A DNA stretch of 64,000 nt from NCBI GenBank assembly GCA_003255025.1, contig QANY01004874.1, positions 248,001 through 312,000 on the forward strand, written 5' to 3'. Positions 1 to 11,469 of the stretch are shown here, piece after piece. Positions within the stretch are counted from its first letter, which is position 1, and every line of letters starts with the position of its first letter. The position numbers and the translations under genes were made by a program. This DNA comes from Datisca glomerata. Taxonomy: Eukaryota; Streptophyta; Magnoliopsida; Cucurbitales; Datiscaceae. The notes under the pieces were generated by a model. The model ran no database searches and was not told the origin of the DNA. It worked only from the letters and a program-made list of their open reading frames with translations.

Positions 1-1111
1 TTATTTAAAATTTTCTAACACTAATCTCCTATTATGCAAGTATGTTAGTTAACGTTTGGCTAATATCTTATCCAAATATATCAAGTTTCAATATCTATCT
101 TATCTGTAATTAATATTTCTAAAAAATCAATTGGAAAAGTTACCTATAGACCATTTTTTTGGTGAAAAACTTCAAAGAATCGTGTGAATGAAAAAAATAT
201 TAAAATATTATGTAACAAAAGTTTAATTCCTTAAAAAATAAACAATAACTAATAAATTAGTAATTGTTTTTGTCAAATATTATGAATAATACAAATAATA
301 ATAGATTGTAGTTTATACACAATATATTTGTATATTATTACTAAAAGTATACTATTTATATTGTCATTAATTATTGTTGTAATTATTTTGAAATATGTAA
401 ATTACTAAACAATCAAACTATCTCTACAATTAATTGTTAGCAGGATATTAATTTATTTACAAGTAGTGGAAGAGTAAATATAAATGAGAATTTAGTTAAT
501 TATTTTATTGAAAACTAACACCACTAATAAAACTTTGACACATCGTGTAAGAAAAAAGAATTTGATACATGTACTTTTAAGGGGTGTTATAAAATTAGTA
601 AAAAAAATACATGAATAAAGTTGTCCAAAAATCATTCTCCTAGACATCTCATTTTTAATATATTATAGATATAGATATACATACATATGCGTGTACGGAC
701 AGACATACATATGTATACCTGATAACAGTTTTATTTAGAATTATTGACAATTACATAACTAGGAACATCTTTGTAATAACAATGTCTACAAATTTCTCGT
801 TGATAAAATTGGTAAGGATAGTTGCCCAAGTTTAAATGATATAAAAATATATATGTTTTTAGGAATCATATTGTTTTTATGTTTTAGATAGATAAAGGCA
901 ATGAAACTTGTAATGTTTCTAAATTTTTATTTTATTGGCTAAATATTTTTTTATAATATACAAGCAAACATAATTAATTCTTTTATTTTTCTAATTAATT
1001 AGGGAAAAACCCTAGTCATATATCGTGCATTCACCGAAGATCATTTCCAAAAAAATTATCGTATTATTGGACTATCGAGCCAATCAATACTATTTAATAC
1101 TTTCCACCATT
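1..1111. other. AT-rich intergenic DNA, no gene seen
   Basis: Very AT-rich sequence with short homopolymers and a small patch of TA/CATA dinucleotide-like repeats around 660-715. I see no long open frame, protein similarity or structural RNA. It ends at the left LTR of the element that starts at 1112. Confidence 0.6.
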
Positions 1112-2012
1112 TGAACATGAATAATTCTCGGTATTCAGCGACATCAGAGGAAAAGAAAAATAATTAAAGCAAATGCCACAGAAACATTATGGGAATAGTT
1201 GAATTTGCTATGTTGGCAGTTTTGAAGAAACTGATATAGAGATACTCACCTAATCAAGATAGTTGAAATATAAAAATTGCATAGGGAATCATGAAAGCCA
1301 GAGAAGCCAATCGAGGGAATCATCACCATGGAAAAGCTGGTAGCAATCACTACAACTATCAGATTCATCATACTATGTCAAATGATTCAAATTAAAAAAA
1401 AATTGTTAATATTGATAAGCGATGTATTGGCAAAATTTGATATGACACGCAGTAAGATCTAGATCGAAGACTCCATTGATGAGAAGATGGAACGAGAACC
1501 ATAGGATCAACTAGGCGGTTATGAAGAATAGACCAATCAGACAAAAGTACATGGATTATCAACGTGACAATCCAAAAAAAAAACTAATCAAGATCGTTGG
1601 ATTGGTCAGATGGTCAAGATTTACTAAGTTGTTAATGTTGATAAGCTATATCTCAGAGAATATTCTGTTGATCCTATTTTCAGATAGAATTAGATAAGCT
1701 GTATTAGATTTTATGTAACTGATTGAAGACCTATAAATAAAGGTAAGATATAACTCCAAACAGAACTGAACAACTCTCAACACCCATAAGAAACAAGCTG
1801 ATTATGCAGCTTGCATTAACCTTGTAAACCATTTTTTCATAATCAAATACTATAAAAATCTCCCTATGATTTTTGTTCCCTTTAAGGGTTTTCCACGTAA
1901 ATCATGGTGTTGTTATTCTCTCATTCTCTCTCTTAATTATTCTCTATATTTTTATACTATGATGTAGGGAATTCACGATCAATTTTTGAAGACCATGAAT
2001 TTTTTCCTTTCA
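1112..2012 (+). repeat. 5' LTR of the element at 1112-7673
   Basis: It begins TGAACATG and ends at CA just before the primer-binding-like site. A TATA box (TATAAATA, 1732-1739) sits near the middle, as expected of an LTR promoter. The last 150 bases include a TTTTCCACGTAAATCATGG stretch that is repeated in the partner LTR. The two copies are similar but carry many substitutions, so the insertion is not young. Confidence 0.85.
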
Positions 2013-2329
2013 TTTGGAGCTTTCATTGAGAGATAAGAAAAAACTCAAGAAATCCCTCCATCAAATGCTCAAAACCAAATGAAACGCACTTCCAACCACG
2101 GAAGCATAAGAAGAAACGGTTGCGGAGGTCGTGACAAAAATGACCACAGAACTGAAAACAGAGCGAAGAACGGACGGGAAGCGATAAAAGAAATGATTAA
2201 GGATAGTCAAAACGTCAGGACAAAAATCGAAGCGTCGGAGTATACCCCCTAGCGAGAACAGAAGTTGAAGCGTCAAAGATAGACCCCTCAGCGAGAACAT
2301 AAACTGAAACGTCAGATTAGACTCTTAGT

Positions 2330-2630
2330 GAGAATGGGAAAAGGAGTGCCAGATCATACCCCTCAGGGAGAACATAAACTGAGCGTCGTATTAGACTCTT
2401 AGTGAGAATGGGAAAACGAGCGCCAGATCAAGCTCTTAGCGAGAATGGGAAAAAGAGCGCCATATCAGGCTCTTAGCGAGAATATGAATTAGAGCGCCAG
2501 ATCAGGCTGTTAGCGAGAATGGGAAAAGAGTGCCAGATCAGGCTCTTAGCGAGAATGGGAAAAGGAGCGCCAGATCAGGCTCTTAGCAAGAATGGAAATT
2601 AGAGCGCCAGATCAGATCGAAGAACGCACC
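2330..2630 (+). repeat. 37-bp tandem array
   Basis: About seven units with the core GCGCCAGATCAGGCTCTTAG followed by CGAGAATGGGAAAAG. Successive GCCAGATCA copies near 2493, 2530, 2567 and 2604 are 37 bases apart; earlier units are irregular. The GAATGGGAAAAG part resembles the AACGGGAAAG core of arrays in the elements at 26714-31978 and 34389-43410. Confidence 0.8.
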
Positions 2631-2974
2631 AAATGAAACATGCTTCCAACAACGGAAGCAGAAGAAGAAACAGATGCGGAAGTAGTAACGAAAATGACTA
2701 TGGAACCAAAAATAGAGCGAAGAACGATAAATCCACTCATTCGTATTCGATTTGATTTATCTATTTTGTACAATTATCATTTTTGAAAAAAATTATTATT
2801 ATTAACATAATTCGTGGAATTGAATTATGAAAATTCAACAACCACCACGAGGGGCTGATGAAACCCCCGAACAGCCACCCGCGGACTACCAGACGACAGC
2901 TAGGCTAAGAGAAACCCAAGCAAAAAAAGAGAGGAAGGAGATCAGAAAAGAGTTAAGAAAAGAGCGGATATGAT

Positions 2975-3180
2975 CAGAAAAGCTCATAAAGTTCAGACCA
3001 GAAAAGCTCATAAAGTTCAGATCAGAAAATGTCATAAAGTTTAGACCAAAAGAGCTCATAAAGTTTAGACCAGAAGAGCTCATAAAGTTTAGACCAGAAG
3101 AGCTCAAATAGTTCAGAAAGCTCATACTAGAAGAGCTCGGAAAGTTCAGATCAGAAAATCCATAGAGTTTAGACCAGAAA
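2975..3180 (+). repeat. 24-bp tandem array
   Basis: Roughly eight units of AGCTCATAAAGTTCAGACCAGAAA with substitutions. Because 24 is a multiple of three, the reverse frame stays open as an eight-residue repeat (SGLNFMSS-like). I regard that reading as a by-product and not as a protein. Confidence 0.85.
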
Positions 3181-3420
3181 AATTGAAGTCGGAGCTTCAA
3201 AACAGAAAAGCTGAAGTTAGAGCGTCAGAATAGAAAATTTGAAGTTAAAGCTTCAGAACAGAAAAGCTGAAGTCAGAGTTTCAGAACATAAAATTTGAAG
3301 TTAAAGCTTCAGAACAGAAAAGCTGACGTCAAAGTTTCAGAATAGAAAATTTGAAGTCAGAGCTTCAGAACATAAAGTAGAAGTCAGAAATTCAGAACAG
3401 AGAAGCTTCAGCGCTTCAGA
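3180..3420 (+). repeat. 28-bp tandem array
   Basis: About eight units alternating between AAAGCTGAAGTCAGAGCTTC and AAAATTTGAAGTTAAAGCTTC, each followed by AGAACAG. It continues directly from the 24-bp array, so different unit families abut inside one element. Confidence 0.8.
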
Positions 3421-4059
3421 AAGAGAAAAGACTAGAACTTCAAGAGTATCAGAATTTTAGAACAGAAATTTGAAAGAATATCAGAATAGAAATTCATTAG
3501 AAAAGAAAAAATTGTTAAGGAAAGAATTTCAGAGTAGAAATTACAGAGAAAAGAAGAGCAAAGAAGATCACGTTTACTTCAGTCAAGAAAGTTACCACTT
3601 CAGAACCGGATAACTGCCAAGAACAGGAAAGCTGCCACTTCATTATAGAACGAAAAAGTAAAAACGACAGCCATTCAAATTTTTAGAACGGAAGGCTGCA
3701 ACTTGATAGCCTTTCAAATGTATTTATGAGGAAAATAAAATATGTACAAACAACGAGAACGGAAACGTCCTAACAACGGGAGCAAAAATGTCTTAACAAT
3801 AGAAGCGACAATAGGAGCAAAAATGAAAACTGAAACAAAAAAATCTAGAAGAAAAATTACATGGCGAGTCACATAATTATAAAGATATGGGAATCTGCTT
3901 CATGGAGAATTTTATGGAATTCAAATTGAGCCCTAGATCAAAAGTATGATAGTCTTCGTACAGGAAAAAATAAACTTAATTATGTCTTTCAAATTTAATT
4001 TTTTAAGCATACTTACATAGCATATAATATGTTATGAGAAAGATGTAGATGTCTACTAT

Positions 4060-4850
4060 TTAAAGAATTTTGCAGAACTCGATTTGGTGCTCTCGAGGAA
4101 ACGTTATGACAATTTTTGTGAAGGCTGTTCGAGAAAGTAGAATGTGCAGAATGGTCAATTTCATAAATTAAACTGTATTTGATGGAAGCCAACTACAAGA
4201 TGAATATTATATCAACAGGAAGATACGGAAATCAACCTTGTGAGGAATTTTACGAAAAATCAATTTGAAACTCCTGATCAAAACTTATGGCAACCCTCGT
4301 TGGTGTTATTCATGAAAGTAAATATATGAATGATTCTCAAATTTAATTTTTAAACTATATCAATTTTGATATTATTACATAAATAATATATCATTAGAAA
4401 CATATGGATATCTACTACATGAAGAATTTTGCAGATCTCAACTTGAAGCTCTCGAGCAAAAGTTATGACAATTTTTATGAAGGTTGTTCAAGAGAGCAGA
4501 ATATGTAGAACGGTCACTTTTGGGAATTAAACTATATTTGATCGAATCCACTATACGGTGAACCTTATATCATTGGAAAGATACAAAAGTCTACTTATTG
4601 GATAATTTCACAGAATTTAATTTGGAGATTTCGATCAAAAGACACGGAAAGCATATTATGCGGAACGATCAAATTCATTGATTAAACTGCACCAATTGAG
4701 AGCCAATTACATGACGAATTATATATCATCGGAAGCACATGAAAATCAACTTCTTGAAGAATTTCATGAAAAAATTTGGAACTTTGAATCAAAACTTATG
4801 GCGTGATAACATGCAAACTGCTAACAAGACAAACACTTGGCGTGAAATTT
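4060..4850 (+). repeat. Degenerate ~180-bp tandem array
   Basis: Four to five diverged units. Each contains a GAATTTTGCAGAACTCGATTTG-like start (near 4070, 4250, 4427, 4610, 4770), then a TCAAAACTTATGGCAA-like stretch, a GCAGAACGATCA-like stretch, and a TATATCATCGGAAAGATAC-like stretch. The same unit occurs on the opposite strand at 29300-29830. Confidence 0.7.
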
Positions 4851-4889
4851 CTATCTTCTTCAACAACAATGGAAATTATGGTGTGAGTC

Positions 4890-5640
4890 ATTGAGAGTAG
4901 GTAGTTCATAAGTCATGTTCTCTAAAGGAACTAATGGCGTAAGTCCTTGGGAAGGAGAGTTCATAAGTCCTACTCTCATAAGGAACTAAGGACGTGAGTC
5001 ATTAGGAGGGGCAATTTATAAGTCCTACTCTCAAGAAGGAACTAAGGGTGTGAGTCCTTGGAAGGGGAAATTCATAAGTCATACTCTCAAAAGGAACTAA
5101 AGGCATAAGTCCTTGTGATAAATAATTCATAAGTCCTACTTTCAGAAAGAACTAAGGGTATAAGTCATTGGGTGGGGCAATTCATAAGTCATACTTTCAG
5201 AAGAAACTAAGGGTGTAAGTCCTTCGGATGAGTAGTTCATAAGTCCTACTCTCATAAAGAAATCAAAATGGCGCCATGGTTCCACTGAAGGAGCCTAAGT
5301 CCTTGGGAGCGTCTACATACGTCGTTGTCAAAAGGAAATCAAGATGGGGTCATGGTTCTTTATTTGAACCTAAGTTCTTGGGAGTAGAGAGTTCGTGGCA
5401 CATCCTCCCAAAATACAGTAAATGTAAACGGGGTCATGGTTCCACAGAAGGAGCCTAAGTCCTTGGTAATGTCTACGGATGCTGTTCTTAGAAGGAAATA
5501 AAAATGAGGCCATTATTCTTTATTTGAACCTAAGTCCTCCTCTCAAAAGAAAACGACAGTTCATAATTCATTCTCTCAGAATGAAGATTTGGGCCATGAT
5601 TCTTTATTTAAACCTAAGTCCTTAAGGAAGCATGTATATC
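4890..5640 (+). repeat. 60- to 75-bp tandem array
   Basis: Repeated GGAACTAAGG, GTGAGTCCTTGG and TTCATAAGTCCTACTCTC blocks give units near 60 bp up to about 5260. After that, longer units carry GGAAATCAAGATGGGGTCATG and GAGCCTAAGTCCTTGG. The longer unit is the reverse complement of the 76-bp unit at 28240-29275, which ties the two array-rich elements together. Confidence 0.8.
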
Positions 5641-6772
5641 ATAAGGAAATTAAAGTCTTATCCTCGGCAAAAGATTTCACAAAAGAACATAATTATTCTC
5701 AAGAAAGCTGAGAGCCAAAAGTTTTCTAAGTATTTAAGAATTGATTTTATTGAAAGCTTGAAGTCAACACAGTACCGGATTTTGATCTCCGAATTTTGGC
5801 AAGTCTTTGAATGAAGTACAACAAAAGGGAGTTCAGTAAAAGAAAAATTTCCCAAAGAGAGTAATTCATGTTGATCGAAGTGGAAGTACAAAGGGAAAAT
5901 ACGAAACGAGAGAAAGAAAAAGAAAAGAAGGAAACGGTAGAAACTCTACCAACAAATGCGGAACATCAAACTCAAATGCATGCGATGCAATTATGAAACG
6001 GTACACTTGCTCCTTAATAATCTCAATAAATTATTATGTTATTATTCTTGTACAACATTCTTGTCACAGATCTTAACGTACGAGAGAAAGAAAATGAAAA
6101 ATGAAGAAATGGGAAAAACTCTACCAATGAGTCCATCGTGAAAGGAATAAAAAGACGTAACAACAAATAAAGAAGAAGTAATAATCATCGACAGAAAACT
6201 GATAAAAAAATTGCCCGACAACTACAAAGCATTTATGAACGGGAACAGAAAAATGTAATGGTAGAAAAAAAAGAGAAACCTCCACTGATAACGGGCAACT
6301 CAAAAAAGAAAGGAAAACCAAAAGCTGAGAAGTCCATAACGGCTTCAACAGTTGAGCCCAGACTAGAAGGCAGAGCTGAGCTCAGTCCAAAAAGCTCAAA
6401 AGTAAAAGCTTCAAAAGCTTAACCCATGCCAGAAGGTAGAGCTGAGCCCATACAAGAAGGTAGAGTAGAGCTCATACCAGAAAGCTTAGAAGTTCATGAC
6501 GTGAAAGTTTTAGGAGATGAACTCAGACTAGAAAGCTCAAACCCAAACGCCAAGAGCTTTGGCATTTCAGAAAAGAAAAAGTCATAATTTCAGAATTAAG
6601 GAAAGAACTTTAGAGCAGAAATTCTTATCCAAAGATTATTACTTCACTTCAAGTGAGATAAGTAATACATATGGGCGTCTGTGAGGTCCCAATAAATCTA
6701 GTGTTGAAGATCGAGGAATCAAATCATTACACGTGAATGAAAAGAGACTTCATAAAGTGTAATGGGGGCAAA

Positions 6773-7673
6773 TGAACATGAGTAATTCTCGATGTTCGGC
6801 CACATCAGCGGAGAAGAAAAATAATTAAAGCAAATATCACTGAAGCATTATGGGAATAGTTAAATTTGCTATGTTGGCAGATGTGAATAAGTTGATCTGG
6901 AGCTTTCATCTAACTAATGTAGCTGAAGTATAAAAATTACATAGAGAGTCACGAAAGTCAGAGAAACCAATCGAGGGAATCATCATCATGGCAAAACTGG
7001 TAGCAATTACTACAGCCATCAGATTCACCACATTACGTCAAATGATTCAAATTCAAAAAGTTATTAATACTGATAAGCAAGTTGTATTGGTAAAAATTGA
7101 TATGACACGTGGTAAAATCTAGACCAAAGAATCCATCGAGGAGAAGAAGGAATGAGAACTATGGAATCAACTAGACGGTTATGAAGAATAGACCAATCAG
7201 ACAAAAGTACATGGATTACGGACGTGGAAATCCAAAGAAAAGCTAATCAAGACCATTGGATTGGTCAGACAGCCAAGATTTACTAAGTTGTTAATGTTGA
7301 TAAGCTAGATTTCAGGAAATATTCTGTTGATCTTATTTTCAGATAGAATTAGATAAGATGTATCCGATTCTATGTAACCGATTGAAGGTCTCTAAATAAA
7401 GATAAGATGTAACTCTAAACAGAATACAACAACCCTCAACACCCATGAGAAACAAGATGACTATGTAGCTTGCATTAGCCTTGTAAACCCTTTTCTCCAT
7501 AACGAAATACTATCAAAATCTCCCCTTGATTTTTCTTCTCTTTAAGGATTTTCCACGTAAATCATGGTGTTATTATTCTCTCATTCTCTCTCTTAATTAT
7601 TCTCTGTATTTTCTTATTATGATTTAGGGAATTTCAGATAAATTCTCGAAGACCATGAATATTTCCCTTTACA
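6773..7673 (+). repeat. 3' LTR of the element at 1112-7673
   Basis: Direct copy of 1112-2012, preceded by the polypurine tract at 6759-6772 and followed by unrelated AT-rich DNA. The TATA box of the 5' copy has changed to CTCTAAATAA here (about 7390). Confidence 0.85.
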
Positions 7674-8440
7674 CCACCCACATGTATCAATTCACATACA
7701 TTATATTTCTATGAATTCTATTATAATTGTCATTCTAAATTTATAACTTAGAGGTATGAGAATTTATACATAATAGATGGATGGGAATTTAATATTACTA
7801 CGTTAGGTACATATATAACTTTTTTATGTATATAACTTTGAGGTGTGTTATGCATAAAGCACTGTGATGTGCATTTTTTTATAAACTTCGACACATTATA
7901 TTATGAAATTGTCAAAAACGTCATGGGCCTCCTCCAAAACATGGTTAGAAAGACCCGACCCCATTGGGAAACAAGACGAGAGTTAGCTATGGAATCAAGG
8001 ATGTTCCTTTGGTTCTACAATCTATCTCTAACATTAATTACAGTTGCATTGACAAAGGAAGTCCTACTCCTATGGTTCCCATAAAAAAATTCTACTATTT
8101 CTTTCATTCTAAATATTATACACATAGGAATTTAAAGCTTTTCTTTAAAACTAAAGAAGTAAAGCTTTTTCTTTTAGTATGAGAAGCTAGTCCCTCAACT
8201 ATGTGATCCCAACTTAAAGGGAAGAAGGAAAAGGTGATCCCTAGATTCACTGTGATTCAAACAAGAAGACAGTCAAGATCATGAGTTAATCCCTAATTAG
8301 AAAGTTTATCCTTGGTGGTTAATCTATTATTACAGGTTAATCATCTCGTAAAGTTGCGCTTAGAATGTTACATGAAAATCAAATAAAGTTGCTCCAATGA
8401 ACCTTGAGGCCTTAATCTTTGATGAGGGTGTAAGTTGAGC
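7674..8440. other. Gene-empty AT-rich spacer
   Basis: Spacer between the LTR element and the LINE remnant. Short open frames (for example 7845-8084) have no recognisable domain and are not supported as genes. Confidence 0.5.
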
Positions 8441-8530
8441 TAGTGAAAAACTTACCATCAGAAGCAGGCTTCCGGATCCAGCAGTCAACTCTGCCAAGAA
8501 GGGAAGGAGACGTATTGTTAGAGGCTTCCT

Positions 8531-8740
8531 TCATCGTAATAAGGGCGTTGATATTGGTGTTAGGTAAGTTCCATTGGCCATCAAAGATATCTTTATTGAC
8601 TTTGGTTGACAGACCCCATCAAGTGTCAAGGATGATACCTCTGCCAAACCTGTGCAGCAAACCTCCCAATTGGGCCAAGGATCACACCAAAGCAAGGTAT
8701 TGGAGCCATTTCCTATTCTGGCCATGTAGTGCTCTGTAAA
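8531..8740 (-). pseudogene. LINE ORF2 C-terminal fragment
   Basis: A minus-strand open piece starts IGNGSNTLLWCDPWP, matching the 'GNG..-S-FW-D-W' block after the reverse transcriptase in plant LINE ORF2 proteins, upstream of the zf-RVT region. Its position downstream of the RT block on the same strand supports a single element. Confidence 0.65.
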
Positions 8741-9679
8741 CTAGGATCTAGCCTTGATGAGCGTTCTCAAAATCCATGAGCAGTCATTAGCAGCCTTGAT
8801 GGTAGAAATAAAGCCACGCTTGATCATATAAAGGTGACACCATTTGCTCCAGATTGAGCCATTATGGTTGGTGACAAAGTATCATAAATGCTTAGCATTA
8901 ACAACAACATTCCAAGTTACAAGATTTTTGAGGCCTAAACCATCCCTCTCCTTAAGCTAGCACATCTCACACCAGTTGACTTTGCAACATAAGTGCTTAA
9001 GAGAGTTACCAGACCAAAGGTATTTCCTAATAATAGACTCAATGTTTCTAATGATCTTTCTGGGAAAGATAAATAAACCAGACTAGAGCTCCTGGATGGC
9101 AAAAAGGACTAAGTGGGTAAGCTAATGTCTTCTTGCAAAGTTGAGAATTTTGGCTTCCTAAGATCTAATTCTACTAGTAATTATATCAACTAGAGAGGCA
9201 CAATCTTTCTTACCCAGTCTAGTGGCTATCTAAGGCATCCCAAGATATCTAACAGGATGACAACCTGTTTGGAACTCTAAAGAGCACTGCACTGCTGCTT
9301 GACAAGCTCGAAAACCCTAGTAAAAAAAATCTAGCTTTTAAGATGGTTGGGTTACAGGCATGTGATGCTATTGAAGTTTTCAAGATTTTCTATGATTGAT
9401 ATTAATAGAACTGAGATCACCCTTAGGGAAAATGAGAAGATCATTAGTAAAGCGAATATTTACAATCTTAAGCTCCTTGCACCTTCGGTGGAATTGGACA
9501 ACAATGTAAGGAGACAAGGGATCACATTGTCTGAGGCTCTAGCACCCTCGAAAAACCCTTATAATTCACCATTTTAATTCACTAAAAAGGAAGGAGATGT
9601 GGTGCAGGCCAAAATCCAGTTCATAAAGTGAGAGGAATGCCAATTCGACTTAAGGCTTTATTCATAAATCGCAACTCTG

Positions 9680-10150
9680 ACTGTCAAAATATTTTTAAAG
9701 GTCTATTTTGATGGTGCATTTAGCCATGTTGTTCAGCCCGAATATCTCCTTACTAGTTTTTGAGAAATAAAAATATTGTCAACAATTCTCCTCCCAGACA
9801 TAGTGGTACTTTGATTACAACTGATAATGGAAGGCATCATGTCTTTCAACCTACAAGCTAAAATTTTAGAAATGTACTTATAAATCAAGTTACAGTAGAA
9901 GATAAGCATGTAGTCATGCACAATATGAAGATGATGGACCTTAGGAATCAGGGAGACAATAGTGTGATTAACTTAGTGTACGAGAGTACCGTCTCTAAAA
10001 AAGTCCTAAACAACACATGTTACATCATTACCACTATGCCCTAGGTTTTCTTAAAGAATCATGCACTAAAACCATCAGGATAGAGATATTGGCATCACTG
10101 AAAGAGAAGATAACATCTTTGACCTTTCAAGAAGTAATTGAGAAAGCCAG
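9680..10150 (-). pseudogene. LINE reverse transcriptase remnant
   Basis: The minus strand encodes an LVHDSLRK-like block, then NHTIVSLIPKVHH, CNLIYKYISKILACRLK, and MPSIISCNQS followed by GRRIVDNIF. These correspond to the fingers and early palm of plant LINE reverse transcriptases. The longest unbroken piece is 9733-9921, and stops separate it from its neighbours. The catalytic FADD block, expected further downstream, was not recognised. Confidence 0.8.
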
Positions 10151-10879
10151 CCTGTCAGCTTGATTGTTAGAAATCTGATTTGGGAGCCACCTGTAAAACT
10201 CTCCCGTCCAACATGGAATTAGGGCTATAAGTGCTAAGAAGCTGAGACAAGTGTTGCACAATTAGGTATTTTATGTCCTCCTTCTTAGTAATAATACGTT
10301 GAATTATAATTAGTGAGCTGGACCATTCTAGATATCACATTATTCCTCTTGATAAGCTTGTGAAAGTAGGTATTGTTATTGTCTCTAAGACTAACCCATT
10401 GGGCATTAAACTTATGCTTAAAGAAAAGGAAGTTTTGGAAGGCTAGATTTTCCTCTGTCTAAAGCTCATAGTTGAAAGGATTGGAGAATAGATTGTTGAG
10501 AACCTCTTCAATCTTGATTCTGGCTTGCAAAACACTGGCAGAAATATCATAACACATATTTTTCTTGAAAGATCTGAGGGCATACTTAGTCAGCTTCTTA
10601 AACAATTAGTTCATAAGGGAGCCATAAACACAAGTAGTCAAAGCATGTTGAACACAAGGGAGAAAACCATATGTGTCAACCTAGAATTCAAGAAATTTGA
10701 AACTAAGAGGAGCCTTGATAAAACCGTCATGCATGTGAAGCAAGCTAGGTCAAGGATTAGATATTCCAGCATGAGGAAATAAGGCTTGGGAACAAGGAAA
10801 AGTTGTCAATCATTAATTATTAACCATGATCCTATCAAGCTTATTTATAATGGTGCCATTGTTATCTCTGTTGTTAGTC

Positions 10880-11450
10880 CAGGTGAACCTATTACCCCCA
10901 AAGCATAAATCTTCATGCTCAAGGGAGTTAATGCAAAATCTGGAAATCAAAGGAACCCTCATTAAGTTTGCTAGAACAATTGTCAATCATAAATTCTCCC
11001 ATGAGGACCCAATGGTAGTTCAAGATAGAAAGGGCAAGGTTGCATAGAAGCTCCTAAAGATGTTTCCTAGCAGGGTGCTCATTAACAACATAAACAAAAA
11101 ATGTAATAAAAGATTGTTGAGAAGATAAATAGTAATTTTACAATGTTCTGATCTGATTGACATAAAATGTTAAGAGAAATAATGGAAGAATCCGAAGCAA
11201 GCTGGATTCTCCCATTAGTTGCATAACTGTAGTTAGCAACACAACTCTAATTGCCAAAGATGCTCCTACTAATGTGGGAAAATTTCCTCTCCTTGACTCT
11301 GGTTTTTAAGATGGCACATACACAAAGCTCGTTAAGGTTACAAATTTTCCCCACCTCAGCATGTTTTAATTGGTTGTTGGGATGCCTTATGTTCCAGGCG
11401 CTATGCTGGTCATTGAGACTTTGAAGGAGTAACTTTAACCTTGAAATTCC
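10880..11450 (-). pseudogene. LINE endonuclease (EEP-type) remnant
   Basis: Minus-strand translation begins with a WNIR-containing stretch followed by NxxLKHAEV, then a C-x-ILKTRVKE-like segment and a VANYSYATNGRI segment. These are the usual early blocks of the apurinic-type endonuclease of plant LINE ORF2 (WNIRGLN, LETR, NGRIW). That endonuclease nicks target DNA to prime reverse transcription. Several stop codons interrupt the frame, so it is inactive. Confidence 0.7.
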
Positions 11451-11469
11451 TCATACAATCAACTTTGTT

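Larger units (their letters stand above)
1112..7673 (+). mobile_element. Non-autonomous LTR retrotransposon (LARD-like), array-rich
   Basis: Two direct LTRs of equal length (1112-2012 and 6773-7673, 901 bp each) flank about 4.8 kb with no recognisable gag or pol. Both LTRs start with TGAACATG and end in CA. A primer-binding-like site starting TTTGGAGCTTTCATTGAG follows the left LTR (2013 onward), and a polypurine tract (AATGGGGGCAAA) precedes the right LTR. The interior is a series of tandem arrays of about 37, 24, 28, 180 and 60-75 bp. It lacks proteins, so movement would need enzymes from another element; the Tat-type element at 34389-43410 has a matching primer site and polypurine tract. 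Flanking 5-mers (CCATT and CCACC) match only partly, so the target duplication has decayed or the ends are off by a base or two. The 60-75 bp repeats match those of the element at 26714-31978. Confidence 0.8.

Noticed and set aside
2061..2300. Minus-strand 79-codon open frame
   Set aside because: It lies in the non-coding interior of the array-rich element and has no recognisable domain.
2886..3200. Minus-strand open frame with an eight-residue repeat
   Set aside because: It is exactly the reverse reading of the 24-bp array and has no independent coding evidence.
1107..7678. Target duplication CCATT/CCACC for the first array-rich element
   Set aside because: Only three of five bases agree, so I do not claim a target duplication there.
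7845..8182. Two overlapping plus-strand open frames of 79 and 72 codons
   Set aside because: No domain, AT-rich spacer, and no splice or promoter context to support a gene.
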